Of a stretch of DNA of 64,000 nucleotides, positions 44,577 to 53,799 are shown in pieces. Both the position numbers and the translations under genes were made by a program. Origin of the DNA: JAFIFT01 sp020051095 (GTDB taxonomy: Bacteria > Pseudomonadota > Gammaproteobacteria > Legionellales > Legionellaceae); the NCBI RefSeq assembly GCF_964199965.1, contig NZ_CAXMZT010000002.1:124001-188000 (forward strand). Direction: 5' to 3'. Positions within the stretch are counted from its first letter, which is position 1, and each line of letters begins with the position of its first letter. The notes under the pieces are model-generated. The model saw nothing but the letters and a program-made list of their open reading frames with translations. It was not told the origin of the DNA and searched no databases.

Positions 44577-45050
44577 TCAATTCTTATACCAAATTACACC
44601 ATTCAAATAGGCAGCAAACACCAACCAGACAAAATAGGGAATTAATAACAAAGCAACCTCTTTTTTCTTTGCAACACTTAAATAAATACATGCTAAAACC
44701 AGACAAGTTAATATGACAATCCATAGGAAGCTAAACCCAAGATAATGCCAGCGAAAAAATATGAAAGTCCAAAACCAATTCATAATCATTTGCACTATAA
44801 ATAAAAATAATACCGGTTTTAGCTTTTCGTTATAACGCTCCTTCCACAACAAAAAGCCAACAACTGCGAGTATTGCATAAAGCAAAGACCAAGCTATTGG
44901 AAAAACAATGGCTGGTGGTGTCAATGCTGATTTGTTTAAGTTTTCATACCAAGGTGACATAGTTTGTTTAGTCATTAGACCTAATATAAAACCAATTCCT
45001 TCAAATACAACAACCCAGATGGTAATTTTTAATATGCTTAATAATTTCAA
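44577..45050 (-). CDS. tspO: TspO/MBR family tryptophan-rich sensory protein
   Basis: 157 residues with five membrane helices and the family motifs PWYENLNKSALTPPAIVFPI, SLLYAILAVVGFLLW and MNWFWTFIFFRWHYLG. Bacterial TspO binds porphyrins and haem breakdown products and is linked to light and oxygen responses. It follows DUF2177 on the same strand with a 68-nt gap. Its place near the photolyase operon supports a photo-oxidative role, by inference. Confidence 0.95.
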   Translation of the reverse strand: MKLLSILKITIWVVVFEGIGFILGLMTKQTMSPWYENLNKSALTPPAIVFPIAWSLLYAILAVVGFLLWKERYNEKLKPVLFLFIVQMIMNWFWTFIFFRWHYLGFSFLWIVILTCLVLACIYLSVAKKKEVALLLIPYFVWLVFAAYLNGVIWYKN

Positions 45051-45118
45051 TGAGATGCCTGCCTTTATATTTTAGTGTTTTAAAGATTGCCTATAAATGC
45101 CTGAGATAATATATTTTC

Positions 45119-45517
45119 CTATATTTTAAAAAAGCCCCCAACAATCGATGTGATTGAACAAATGGTCATACCCCAAAGAATATCGACTATTGTTACTGTC
45201 CAAGACCAGTCTCTAATGACCGCCATATTGGTTAAATCATAGGTACCATATGTAATCAGCCCATAAAGCAATCCATAAGCGAATGCAGCCTTTAGACTAT
45301 CACCAGCAAGTGGGTGAACAAAACATAGAATTCCGCCAATCAAGACGATATAGACTAGTAATGCCGCAATCCAATTAGCTTGAATATTTCCATTTTTTAC
45401 ATGAATAAGCTCTCCCATATGCTTTATATAGAATGCTTTTGCAAGATATCCAAGCCAAATGGCATCAAGAATTAAAAACGTGATTGTGGTCGCCAATACT
45501 AATTTGAATAGAGACAT
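45119..45517 (-). CDS. DUF2177 family membrane protein
   Basis: 132 residues, four membrane helices. The DUF2177 pattern is visible in FLILDAIWLGYLAKAFY and AFAYGLLYGLITYGTYDLTN, ending WSWTVTIVDILWG. The start at 45517 has a strong AGGAGG; 15 upstream codons of open frame are not used. Function unknown, but the family often sits near photolyase and carotenoid or LitR-type regulator genes. Confidence 0.88.
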   Translation of the reverse strand: MSLFKLVLATTITFLILDAIWLGYLAKAFYIKHMGELIHVKNGNIQANWIAALLVYIVLIGGILCFVHPLAGDSLKAAFAYGLLYGLITYGTYDLTNMAVIRDWSWTVTIVDILWGMTICSITSIVGGFFKI

Positions 45518-45721
45518 AATTTTCCTCCTGAATAATGGATTAATCCTATCCTTGGTAACCAAGATATTGTATTTATAGCTTATTTACAACGTCGAAAATA
45601 GATGTTTGATCGGAACCAATCGGCAAAATGCTCCTACAAAGTGTAGTTCCCCCTTAAATACAAATAAGCCTATTACATTTAAACAGTTAACACCTTTGCT
45701 TATCGAATTAATGAGAAAAAA

Positions 45722-46006
45722 TTACTCAACCACATCGACGCCATTCCAAAATGCGACATAATCTTTGATGTGCGCCGCGGCGGAACTTGGTTCAGGGTAG
45801 TACCAGGCTGAATTAGGATTGACTTTGCCCTTGACGTTCAGATCATAGTAGTGTGCCACGCCTTTCCAAGGGCATCGTGAAGTATGGGGACTATCGCTAA
45901 GATAATTGCGTTCTACGGAATCTGGGGGAAAGTAATAATTCCCCTCAACTTGCTCACATTGATCACTTTCTGCAATGACGGTATTGTTCCATATAGCTTT
46001 TGTCAT
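45722..46006 (-). CDS. DUF427 domain protein
   Basis: 94 residues with the compact DUF427 fold: NTVIAESDQCEQVEGNYYFP, then TSRCPWKGVAHYYDL and SAWYYPEPSSAAAHIKDYVA. The start at 46006 has GGAG upstream. The biochemical role is unknown. It stands alone between the photolyase operon and DUF2177, all on the same strand. Confidence 0.9.
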   Translation of the reverse strand: MTKAIWNNTVIAESDQCEQVEGNYYFPPDSVERNYLSDSPHTSRCPWKGVAHYYDLNVKGKVNPNSAWYYPEPSSAAAHIKDYVAFWNGVDVVE

Positions 46007-46254
46007 GACAATGCTCCAGTTCTGTTCAAACATAATTACAAACGCACTCTACAGCCAATTAAATTCAAACTTTACTCAGTATAGTATAGCGGACTTGAAG
46101 AACAAAGCGTATTTTTTTGAGTCCCGTCAACGCCGGACTGAAAACCGTCTAAAAATACCTTCGCCGTCGCTGCAAGTAATACCAAGCAGTCTAGTTCATT
46201 TCTTTTAATATACTCACAAAGATAATAGGATGTGACGCTAATTTAAAGAGATTG

Positions 46255-47787
46255 TCATGGGTATAGTTTTTTTAAAAAGTCTTTAGCCTGGGCCACCAGT
46301 TCCGCCTTCATACCCTGCGGCATTTTTTTTAAATTTGCATAGGGGAATTTAAGTCTTGGATTAGGTGATAGCTTGCTTTCGTTTTTAATTAGAAACCACC
46401 AGTATAGGGAATTAAATGGGCATGCGTTTTCACCCGTTTTCTTTTTAACATCATAGAAACAACCGCCGCAAAAATTTGACATTTTATTAATGTAATTACC
46501 GCTAGCCGCATAAGGTTTTGAAGCCATCAGGCCTTGATCGGCATAACAGGCCATGCCCAATGTATTCGGAAGCTCAACCCACTCAAATGCGTCAAGATAA
46601 ACAGCAAGATACCAATCACAGACTTCACCAACGTTTAACCCAGCCAACAACGCAAAATTACCGGTAATCATCAGACGTTGGATGTGGTGAGAGTAAGAAA
46701 AATCAATGGTTTGCTGAATAACGCTTTTCATACAGGCCATATCCGTTTGTGCATTCCAATAAAAATCAGGCAAAGGTTTATTGGCACTCAGTTCATTGCT
46801 GTTTTTATAATTCGGCATTTTAAGCCAATAAATACCCCGCACATATTCACGCCACCCTAATATTTGACGGACAAATCCTTCGACAGATTCTATCGAAATT
46901 TCACTTTTAGTCTCATATGCCTCAATAGCCCGAGTCACGACTTCTTTGGGTAATAGCAGACCAACGTTGATATAGGCGGATAGCATGCTATGAAACAAAC
47001 GATGATCACTCGATAACATCGCATCCTGAAATTCTCCGAAAAAAGGAAGACAATTATCTATAAAAAAATTGAGCTGCTTTAATGCCTGATTACGGGTAAC
47101 TGCCCAATGAAATGTTGTGGTTTTCCCAATATTATCGGGAAACAGTTGATTCACCATGTCGATAACTTTTAATGTAAGAGGAGAATTCGCATTTGTCATA
47201 GCAGTTGGAAAAGGCGTTTTGAAATCATAGGCATTCCGGTTAAATTTATCATAATTCCACCGCCCACCATGGGGTTTGTCCCCATCCATTAAAAGACCGG
47301 TACGCTTTCGCATTTCCCGATAGAAGTATTCCATGCGTAATGAGGAATGATTTTTTGCATACTTCTTAAATTCATCGATGGAGCAAAAAAATCGACAGTC
47401 TTCTCGAATATCAATCGGCAAATATTGGGTCCAATTATTTTTTATATCCTGTAATACACGATATTCTGAAGGTTCGGTTACAATCACTTTTTTAAAGTTT
47501 TTTTTCTGTATAAAAGCATTTAGCGTCTTTGCAAAATTTCCTCTACTGTCAGTACTGTCTAAACTAATATAGTTAACCCGATATCCCTTTTCTGCTAATT
47601 CCTCGGAAAAATGCCGCATGGCAGAAAAGATAAAGACAAGTTTATGTTTATGATGAGGTACGTATTGTCCTTCTGCCATCACTTCCATCATCAGAATCTG
47701 ATCGGTATCTAGTCTAAAATCTTTCAGAGACGAGATCGCCATGGAAAGTTGATCCCCTAAAATAACGATTAAATTTCCATCACTCAT
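46255..47787 (-). CDS. FeS-type cryptochrome/photolyase (DPRP family)
   Basis: A 510-residue flavoprotein of the bacterial FeS-BCP group, known for (6-4) photoproduct repair (Agrobacterium PhrB). The N-terminal LIVILGDQLS and HHKHKLVFIFSAMRHF are family hallmarks. The four iron-sulfur cysteines are at 352, 440, 443 and 456, with exactly the PhrB spacing (88, 3, 13). Its start overlaps the cioB stop by 4 nt, making a photolyase the last gene of a terminal oxidase operon. Confidence 0.95.
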   Translation of the reverse strand: MSDGNLIVILGDQLSMAISSLKDFRLDTDQILMMEVMAEGQYVPHHKHKLVFIFSAMRHFSEELAEKGYRVNYISLDSTDSRGNFAKTLNAFIQKKNFKKVIVTEPSEYRVLQDIKNNWTQYLPIDIREDCRFFCSIDEFKKYAKNHSSLRMEYFYREMRKRTGLLMDGDKPHGGRWNYDKFNRNAYDFKTPFPTAMTNANSPLTLKVIDMVNQLFPDNIGKTTTFHWAVTRNQALKQLNFFIDNCLPFFGEFQDAMLSSDHRLFHSMLSAYINVGLLLPKEVVTRAIEAYETKSEISIESVEGFVRQILGWREYVRGIYWLKMPNYKNSNELSANKPLPDFYWNAQTDMACMKSVIQQTIDFSYSHHIQRLMITGNFALLAGLNVGEVCDWYLAVYLDAFEWVELPNTLGMACYADQGLMASKPYAASGNYINKMSNFCGGCFYDVKKKTGENACPFNSLYWWFLIKNESKLSPNPRLKFPYANLKKMPQGMKAELVAQAKDFLKKLYP

Positions 47788-48776
47788 TCGTGGTATCCCT
47801 CATCTGATTTTCCTCTAAAAACATGGTATGCATAGACGGTGTAACTTATTAATATAGGTAACATAATTGCCACCCCAATCAATATAAATTTTAGTGTCGT
47901 ATCAGGCGCAGCTGCTTCCCAGAATGTGAGATGATAGGGAACTAAGTATGGGTAGATACTAATCGCAATCCCAGCATATGCGCAAAGAAAGATAAAAATA
48001 CTATACAGAAATGGGCGCCATTCCTGGCCTTTGTTTAAACTGCTCCATGTCATATAGACCATGCCAATGGTAAGTAATGGGAGTGGTGACCATAAGAAAA
48101 TATTGGGAACACTGTACCATCGATTAAATATTTCGTCATTGTGTAGTGGAGTCCAGATACTTATTATAACAAGAAAGATTGATACCATGATGAGTAGTCC
48201 CTTCGCAGCATGGGCCATTTTCCGTTGGAGCCGCTTGTCACTCTTAATGTTCATCCAAGTTGCTCCAAGAAGGGCATACCCACATACCAATGCAATCCCT
48301 GTAACCAAGCTAAAGGGCGTCAGCCAAATGATTTCTTGAGATAGTATTTGTCCATTTTCATGAGGGAAACCTTGAATAAAGCATCCAAGTACAATGCCTT
48401 GAAAAAAGGCAGCAGATATAGAACTCAATGAAAAAACCCAATTCCATAATGGTTTTGAGCGATGTGCCTTAAATCGAAACTCAAAACTCACACCTCTGAA
48501 AATTAATGCAATTAGCATTAGCATGATTGGCATATATAAAATGGGTAAAAGTGTCCCATATACTTGGGGGAAAGCCCCATATAGCATTGCTCCACCGAAA
48601 ACTAACCAAGTCTCATTGCCATCCCATACTGGCGCAATCGCATTCATCATTCTATCTCGATCACGTTCATTACTTGTCAAAGGAAACAAAATGCCAATTC
48701 CTAAATCAAATCCATCAAGTATGACATACATGATAAGTATAAAACCTATCAGCGCAGCAAAAACAAAAGGTAACAT
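47784..48776 (-). CDS. cioB: Cytochrome bd-type ubiquinol oxidase subunit II
   Basis: 330 residues, about eight membrane helices, CydB/CioB family (YVILDGFDLGIGILFPLTSN, APVWDGNETWLVFGGAMLYG). It partners CioA in a bd-type quinol oxidase and starts only 1 nt after the cioA stop. Reduces oxygen to water with quinol electrons; the family tolerates nitric oxide, cyanide and oxidants. Confidence 0.95.
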   Translation of the reverse strand: MLPFVFAALIGFILIMYVILDGFDLGIGILFPLTSNERDRDRMMNAIAPVWDGNETWLVFGGAMLYGAFPQVYGTLLPILYMPIMLMLIALIFRGVSFEFRFKAHRSKPLWNWVFSLSSISAAFFQGIVLGCFIQGFPHENGQILSQEIIWLTPFSLVTGIALVCGYALLGATWMNIKSDKRLQRKMAHAAKGLLIMVSIFLVIISIWTPLHNDEIFNRWYSVPNIFLWSPLPLLTIGMVYMTWSSLNKGQEWRPFLYSIFIFLCAYAGIAISIYPYLVPYHLTFWEAAAPDTTLKFILIGVAIMLPILISYTVYAYHVFRGKSDEGYHE

Positions 48777-48777
48777 C

Positions 48778-50148
48778 TTAATTTCCTCTTTTTTTGAGAT
48801 CAGTCATATACTGGAATGAATGATGTTCAGTATCATGAAGCGTTAATTCTTTGGGCCCTTTACGAATCAACTTAAAAACATAATAAAGGAAAAATCCAAA
48901 TACAATACCATAAGCTATAATCAGCAGGGCAAATGATATAACGACTTCTTCCAAAGCAATATCTGATACCGCCTGACTAGTTTTCATCAAGCCATAAACG
49001 ACCCATGGTTGTCGTCCAAGTTCTGCAGTAAGCCATCCCATAATGGTGGCAATGAAGCCCATCGGCGCCATCAAAATCAACCATTTATGGAAATAAGGTG
49101 ACGAATATAAATTTCCACGGTATCGCTTCCACAATGCTATGAGCACTGTGAATAGAAATAGAAAGCCAATACCCACCATTATCCGAAATGAAAAAAATAC
49201 CATCGCTACCCTGGGTTGCTCATCCGGTGATACCGATTTTAAGCCTAATAGCTTGCCTTCCATGGAGTGTGTATTAATTATGCTAGCTAGCTTAGGAATA
49301 CCAATTTCATAATAATTTTTTTGCTCTTTTTGATTAGGAAGCGCAAATAGCAACAAGGGAGCGCCATTTTGCGTTTCCCAATTGGCTTCAATGGCAGCGG
49401 TTTTCATCGGTTGATATTCGTAAACCTTTAAGCCAACAAGATCCCCAATAAAAATTTGTAATGGCACCAATGCTAGTAATGCCCACATGACAAAGGATAA
49501 ACAGTATCTTGCAATGATTTTATGCCTACCCGCCATAAGGTAATAGGCGCTAACGGCTGCTATTACAAATCCACATGTAACATAAGATGCAAGCACCATA
49601 TGGATTAATCTGGGAATAAAAGAAGGATTAAAGACCACATCCCACCAGCTTAATACTAAATATTTTCCACTTAGAATTTCATAACCAGCAGGGGTTTGCA
49701 TCCAGGAATTTGCAGACATTATCCAAAAGGCGGATATGGTTGTACCCAAAGCGACCATGAGTGTTGCTATAAAATGGAGCCATTTTGGCACCTTATTCCA
49801 TCCAAAAAGCATAATTCCAAGAAAACCAGCTTCCAAAAAAAAGGCGGTGAGCGTTTCATAGGCAAATAATGCGCCAAGAACATCGCCAAAAAGCGTAATG
49901 AATGGTCCGAAGTTTGTTCCTATCTGATAAGCCAAAACGATCCCAGAAACAACACCCATACCAAATGTGAGTGCAAATATTTTGGTCCAAAATTGGCAAA
50001 TTGAACGATAATAGCGATTGCCAGTGATGAGCCAAGTAAGCTCCATGATTACAAGAAATATCGCTAGTCCCAGGTTGAGTGTTGGAAAGAGGATATGAAA
50101 TCCGATACTAAAACCAAACTGAATTCTGGATAACAGTTCTACTAACAT
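48778..50148 (-). CDS. cioA: Cytochrome bd-type ubiquinol oxidase subunit I
   Basis: 456 residues, nine membrane helices. Haem ligands lie in RIQFGFSIGFHILFPTLN and later helices; the GRQPWVVYG motif is present. The loop around residues 240-310 is short, as in the cyanide-insensitive (CioA) subgroup rather than E. coli CydA. It follows the SDR stop by 8 nt in the regulator-linked operon. Confidence 0.93.
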   Translation of the reverse strand: MLVELLSRIQFGFSIGFHILFPTLNLGLAIFLVIMELTWLITGNRYYRSICQFWTKIFALTFGMGVVSGIVLAYQIGTNFGPFITLFGDVLGALFAYETLTAFFLEAGFLGIMLFGWNKVPKWLHFIATLMVALGTTISAFWIMSANSWMQTPAGYEILSGKYLVLSWWDVVFNPSFIPRLIHMVLASYVTCGFVIAAVSAYYLMAGRHKIIARYCLSFVMWALLALVPLQIFIGDLVGLKVYEYQPMKTAAIEANWETQNGAPLLLFALPNQKEQKNYYEIGIPKLASIINTHSMEGKLLGLKSVSPDEQPRVAMVFFSFRIMVGIGFLFLFTVLIALWKRYRGNLYSSPYFHKWLILMAPMGFIATIMGWLTAELGRQPWVVYGLMKTSQAVSDIALEEVVISFALLIIAYGIVFGFFLYYVFKLIRKGPKELTLHDTEHHSFQYMTDLKKRGN

Positions 50149-50156
50149 AGGTTACC

Positions 50157-50849
50157 TCAATATGGAATTCTCTCTTTGTTCCAAGCGTAAAACCCTCCAC
50201 TCATAGCTGGATGTAAGTGATCGATAAAATCATAGAGGTAGGCCGATGCTTGTTGAGGGGTAAAAATCGATTTGATATTTGCCTGAAATGGTTTGCTAAG
50301 TTTAGTGTCCACTGTGCCTGGATGATAGGCTGCAATAACGGCATTTCTAAACTTGTGTTTCCACTCGATTGCTGCTGTTTTGAGGCCCATATTTAAGGCG
50401 GCTTTAGATACCCGATAGCTAATCCAACCTCCAAGATGGTTATCGGCTATGCTTCCAACTCGAGCTGATAATGCAACAAATTTAAATTGACTGGCAGCGG
50501 GAAGATATTGATTAAGATATTTTAAAATTAGCAGTGAACTAAAACAATTTATCTTAAGATTTTCAAATAGCCAATCAGGCTCCAATTGACTAATCGTTTT
50601 TTCAGGAAAATGATTATCATGATGTAAAATACCTAATGTATTGACTAAAGTATCAATTTTGTTGCTTGCAACAAATTCTGCGATTTGCTGAAAACTAGTT
50701 GAGTTGTCCAAATTAAGGTTTAGACTCTTCGGTATTTCTCCTATTGAGTAATTTCTCCCAAGGAGAAAGGTATTTTTACCAGACTCTTCACAAAAGTGGG
50801 CAAATGATTGACCAATGCCACCATCCCCTATTACGATTATTCGCTCCAT
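50157..50849 (-). CDS. Short-chain dehydrogenase/reductase
   Basis: 230 residues, Rossmann fold beginning IIVIGDGGIGQSFAHF, a variant of the usual TGxxxGIG. NTLGILH replaces the NNAG motif. The catalytic Ser (ALSAR) and Tyr-x-x-x-Lys (SYRVSKAALN) are present. It resembles the CsgA/C-factor-like SDRs often found with photolyase genes. Substrate unknown. First structural gene after the MerR regulator, preceded by an inverted repeat. Confidence 0.88.
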   Translation of the reverse strand: MERIIVIGDGGIGQSFAHFCEESGKNTFLLGRNYSIGEIPKSLNLNLDNSTSFQQIAEFVASNKIDTLVNTLGILHHDNHFPEKTISQLEPDWLFENLKINCFSSLLILKYLNQYLPAASQFKFVALSARVGSIADNHLGGWISYRVSKAALNMGLKTAAIEWKHKFRNAVIAAYHPGTVDTKLSKPFQANIKSIFTPQQASAYLYDFIDHLHPAMSGGFYAWNKERIPY

Positions 50850-50915
50850 AAATCAGCACTCTAAAACGTGGGTAATGGTTAATATGTAGCCTGATATTAA
50901 GTTTACATCCAGAAA

Positions 50916-50954
50916 AGTTATACAGAAGCATGTTTTTTTTTATTTTGTATAACT
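50916..50954. promoter_or_regulatory. Inverted repeat upstream of the SDR operon
   Basis: AGTTATACA (50916-50924) and TGTATAACT (50946-50954) are perfect complements 21 nt apart, 67 nt before the SDR start and partly inside the end of the MerR gene. The half-site matches that in the regulator's own promoter repeat, so a MerR operator is plausible. Confidence 0.5.
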
Positions 50955-51818
50955 CATTTGTTGGTTAATACGAAATGCTATATTTTCAAATTTTCTAGGT
51001 AATAAACATCGCATCTCATTAGCGTGTGTATTGATTTCCCCCAAGGCAGGGTGAGAGAACAATAAATTAGGGATTGCGTTATGTAGGCAACGTGCTGCTA
51101 ATTGTTGCAGTTTATAAGCATCACAACCAACTGGTACAATATGGAGAATATTTTCATGAGTCGTGCAACTAACCTGTAATTCTTCAAAAGAATCGATATG
51201 GCTGATTACACACACTGAGAAGTTGTATTGACTGCATAATAGAGCCAATAAATAAATATGTACATAAAACTCTGATATTTCCCGAGGCGCTTGATAGCCG
51301 ACAATTTTAATCTGTATTGGACGCTCACTCACTATGCTCTGATAGAGGCTTGATTGCAATTGAAATCTTAGCTGATCATAAAAAAAGCATCGCTCTTGAG
51401 TAAAATAGATGCTTTTTGCCCAGAGAGAATCTTTCAACGATTTCAGGATATCTGGTAGCGTTTGGTCAGCGAAAATTTCAACATACTGCTTGGATAATAT
51501 GAGTTGTAATTCTTTCTGAACTTTCAAAGCGTTGAATGACTTGATACCTTCGATTAAATTAGGAATAGTATAGTGATATAAATCTGATTGGATCTGTGCT
51601 AATTTGGTCAGCATTGAGGGAATTTCTTTAAGCGCATACCCGCGTGATTTAAAAAACTGAATAGCTTTAATGCGTTTAATATCATCTTTGGAGTAAAGCC
51701 TGTGACCACCCTCTGTTCTAGCTGGATTAATAATGCCATATCTTGACTCCCAAGCCCTTAAAGTAATGGGATTGACCCCCGTATGCATACATACTTCACG
51801 GATAGAATATACGTTCAT
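50940..51818 (-). CDS. MerR-family regulator of CarH/LitR architecture
   Basis: 292 residues. The MerR winged helix (YSIREVCMHTGVNPITLRAW, EGGHRLYSKDDIKRI) is followed by a region placed like the helical cap (about 85-160) and Rossmann domain (about 168-260) of cobalamin photoreceptors CarH and LitR. The cap has W133 and E142, but R143 stands where the cap His is expected. The lower-ligand ExHxxG appears replaced around SEFYVH (182-187; F184 at the His position by my alignment). Cobalamin binding is therefore doubtful. It heads the SDR-cioAB-photolyase set. Confidence 0.82.
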   Translation of the reverse strand: MNVYSIREVCMHTGVNPITLRAWESRYGIINPARTEGGHRLYSKDDIKRIKAIQFFKSRGYALKEIPSMLTKLAQIQSDLYHYTIPNLIEGIKSFNALKVQKELQLILSKQYVEIFADQTLPDILKSLKDSLWAKSIYFTQERCFFYDQLRFQLQSSLYQSIVSERPIQIKIVGYQAPREISEFYVHIYLLALLCSQYNFSVCVISHIDSFEELQVSCTTHENILHIVPVGCDAYKLQQLAARCLHNAIPNLLFSHPALGEINTHANEMRCLLPRKFENIAFRINQQMSYTK

Positions 51819-51835
51819 ATAATTCCTGTAATCAT

Positions 51836-51870
51836 GATGTATAAATTATAGTATAAAATAATTATACATC
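51836..51870. promoter_or_regulatory. Inverted repeat at the MerR regulator promoter
   Basis: GATGTATAA (from 51836) is mirrored by TTATACATC (to 51870), with TTAT/ATAA extending inward. It lies 18 nt before the regulator start, a position fitting autoregulation. Confidence 0.6.
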
Positions 51871-51900
51871 GATAACAGAAATATCAGGAAACTCGAATGA

Positions 51901-52230
51901 TTATCGGCTATTATCAACAACCAGCTTTAAATGGGGTTTCTTGTAGTGCGGCTCATTGCTTGAATGGCTATCGATGATATCAAAGCGATTGAATACTTCA
52001 TTGGTTTTTGTATCCACTAATTCAACATCATCGCCTTGGGAATCCACCAAGGTCAAGGTTAGATACAATTCGCGATAGGTTTCAATGCCATAACGTTGTT
52101 TGAATAACTCAAAAACATGGGCCAGACTTTCAACAATTTCCCTTTCGTTATGCACACCTTTTAACATGATATCCATGGTTGTATCCCCCAGACGCATAAC
52201 TTCCTGTTTATTCGTTATTTTTACGGCCAT
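51901..52230 (-). CDS. Small conserved-looking cytoplasmic protein
   Basis: 109 residues, no signal or membrane segment. An N-terminal helical half (KITNKQEVMRLGDTTMDIML, ESLAHVFELFKQRYGIETYR) leads to a beta-rich half (LYLTLTLVDSQGDDVELVDT) and a basic tail. I do not recognise the family. The ATG at 52230 is the first credible start though no good ribosome binding site is seen; four codons earlier is a TTG. Its upstream region carries the DnaA boxes. Confidence 0.65.
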   Translation of the reverse strand: MAVKITNKQEVMRLGDTTMDIMLKGVHNEREIVESLAHVFELFKQRYGIETYRELYLTLTLVDSQGDDVELVDTKTNEVFNRFDIIDSHSSNEPHYKKPHLKLVVDNSR

Positions 52231-52390
52231 GTAAAAAATCAAACATCTATACTTTAACCATAGAAGGACTTTATCAATTATGCAAATTTGAGGGACATGA
52301 AAGGCAGGCTGTTGCGTAACAAATTGGTTGGATTAAGAACATTTGAGGAAACCCATGTCTCACAATGATTTTGCTTTCTTATATACAAGC

Positions 52391-52528
52391 TTATCCACAG
52401 ATTATGTGGATAAAGAAAATAGTTGATCACAATGCCATTAAAAATAATCCTTTAAATTCCGTTAGTTAACGTATTCATGCCTTTTCCTTATCCAATCCGT
52501 TAACACAAATACCTTTAAGTTATCCACA
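52391..52528. promoter_or_regulatory. Cluster of three consensus DnaA boxes
   Basis: Perfect TTATCCACA boxes occur at 52391-52399 (plus), 52405-52413 (minus, read TGTGGATAA) and 52520-52528 (plus), with a weaker TTATCCAAT at 52488-52496. The first two are head to head, 5 nt apart. The rest of this roughly 310-nt gap holds no gene. Confidence 0.7.
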
Positions 52529-52542
52529 GACATATCTCGCTA

Positions 52543-53799
52543 TCATGGACGGGTTTGGCCATTCCCAGTAACATAATAATGGAAGGTAGTTAGTTGCTCG
52601 ACGCCTACCGGGCCACGGGCATGCAATTTACCCGTCGAAATACCGATCTCAGCCCCCATACCAAATTCACCACCATCCGCAAATTGTGTCGATGCATTAT
52701 GCATTACGATAGCAGAACGCATTTGATTCATAAATTTTGCAGCGGATTCGTTATCATTGGTGACAATACTTTCTGTATGCGACGAACCATACTGTCTAAT
52801 ATGAGCGACCGCTTCATCCAGGTTTTTCACAATTTTGATGGATAAAATGGCATCCAGGTATTCGGTTTCCCAATCGGATTGACTGGCCAACTTAACCCGA
52901 GAATCAATCTCTTTCGTTTTGTCACAACCTCGAATCTCACATCCTTTTTTGATTAACACATCGATTAGGTCAGGCAGAATAGTCGCTGCAACCGCTTCAT
53001 CAATCAACAGCGTTTCCGTCGCACCACAAATACCCGTACGCCTCATTTTAGCATTGACAACAATATCGATGGCCATCGATTTATCGGCTGCTTGATGAAT
53101 ATAGGTATGACATAAGCCTTGCAAATGTTGGAATAGTGGGATTCGGCTCTCTGCAATAACACGTTTAACCAATGAGGCGCCCCCTCGGGGAATAATGACA
53201 TCGATGTAATCGCTCATCTGTAATAGAACCCCCACAGCCTCTCGATCCTGGGTTGGAACATACTGGATGATATCAATTGTCATACCCACATTGCGTAGCC
53301 CTTGGTGTAAACTCGCAATAATCGCTTGATTGGAATGCGCACATTCTGAGCCCCCGCGTAAAATCACCGCGTTTCCTGCTTTGAAACAAAGGGCTGCAGC
53401 ATCCGCTGTGACATTTGGCCTCGATTCATAAATAACACCAATCACACCTAATGGCATCGATACCCTTTTGATAATAAGGCCGCTAGGAACTTGCCATTCT
53501 GACAGTATTCGGTTTACAGGATCCGGCAAATCGGAAATCGCATGGATTGCGCTTACCATCGCATCAATCCGCTTAGGATCTAAGATCAATCGGTCGATGA
53601 ATGCTTCGGGATATTGCTGTTTCTTTGCTTGTTCGACGTCCTGACGGTTAGCGTCAAGGATCATAGCCTGGTTGTTAGCAATCGCTTCTGCCATTGCGGT
53701 TAAAGCCTGATTTTTCTGTGTTGCGCTTGCTTGTGCTATCCAATCAGCCGCTATCTTTGCGCGTTGCCCAATGGATTCCATTTCTAATTTAAGATTCAT
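52543..53799 (-). CDS. proA: Gamma-glutamyl phosphate reductase
   Basis: NADPH-dependent second step of proline synthesis. The 418 residues have GVIGVIYESRPNVTADAAAL, GNAVILRGGSEC and the catalytic Cys in MRRTGICGATETLLID. The start overlaps the end of proB by 11 nt, the usual proBA order. Confidence 0.97.
   Translation of the reverse strand: MNLKLEMESIGQRAKIAADWIAQASATQKNQALTAMAEAIANNQAMILDANRQDVEQAKKQQYPEAFIDRLILDPKRIDAMVSAIHAISDLPDPVNRILSEWQVPSGLIIKRVSMPLGVIGVIYESRPNVTADAAALCFKAGNAVILRGGSECAHSNQAIIASLHQGLRNVGMTIDIIQYVPTQDREAVGVLLQMSDYIDVIIPRGGASLVKRVIAESRIPLFQHLQGLCHTYIHQAADKSMAIDIVVNAKMRRTGICGATETLLIDEAVAATILPDLIDVLIKKGCEIRGCDKTKEIDSRVKLASQSDWETEYLDAILSIKIVKNLDEAVAHIRQYGSSHTESIVTNDNESAAKFMNQMRSAIVMHNASTQFADGGEFGMGAEIGISTGKLHARGPVGVEQLTTFHYYVTGNGQTRP

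Noticed and set aside
52391..52528. Chromosomal origin oriC
   Set aside because: DnaA boxes are present but no AT-rich unwinding repeats, dnaA, dnaN or gidA are nearby; too little to call an origin.
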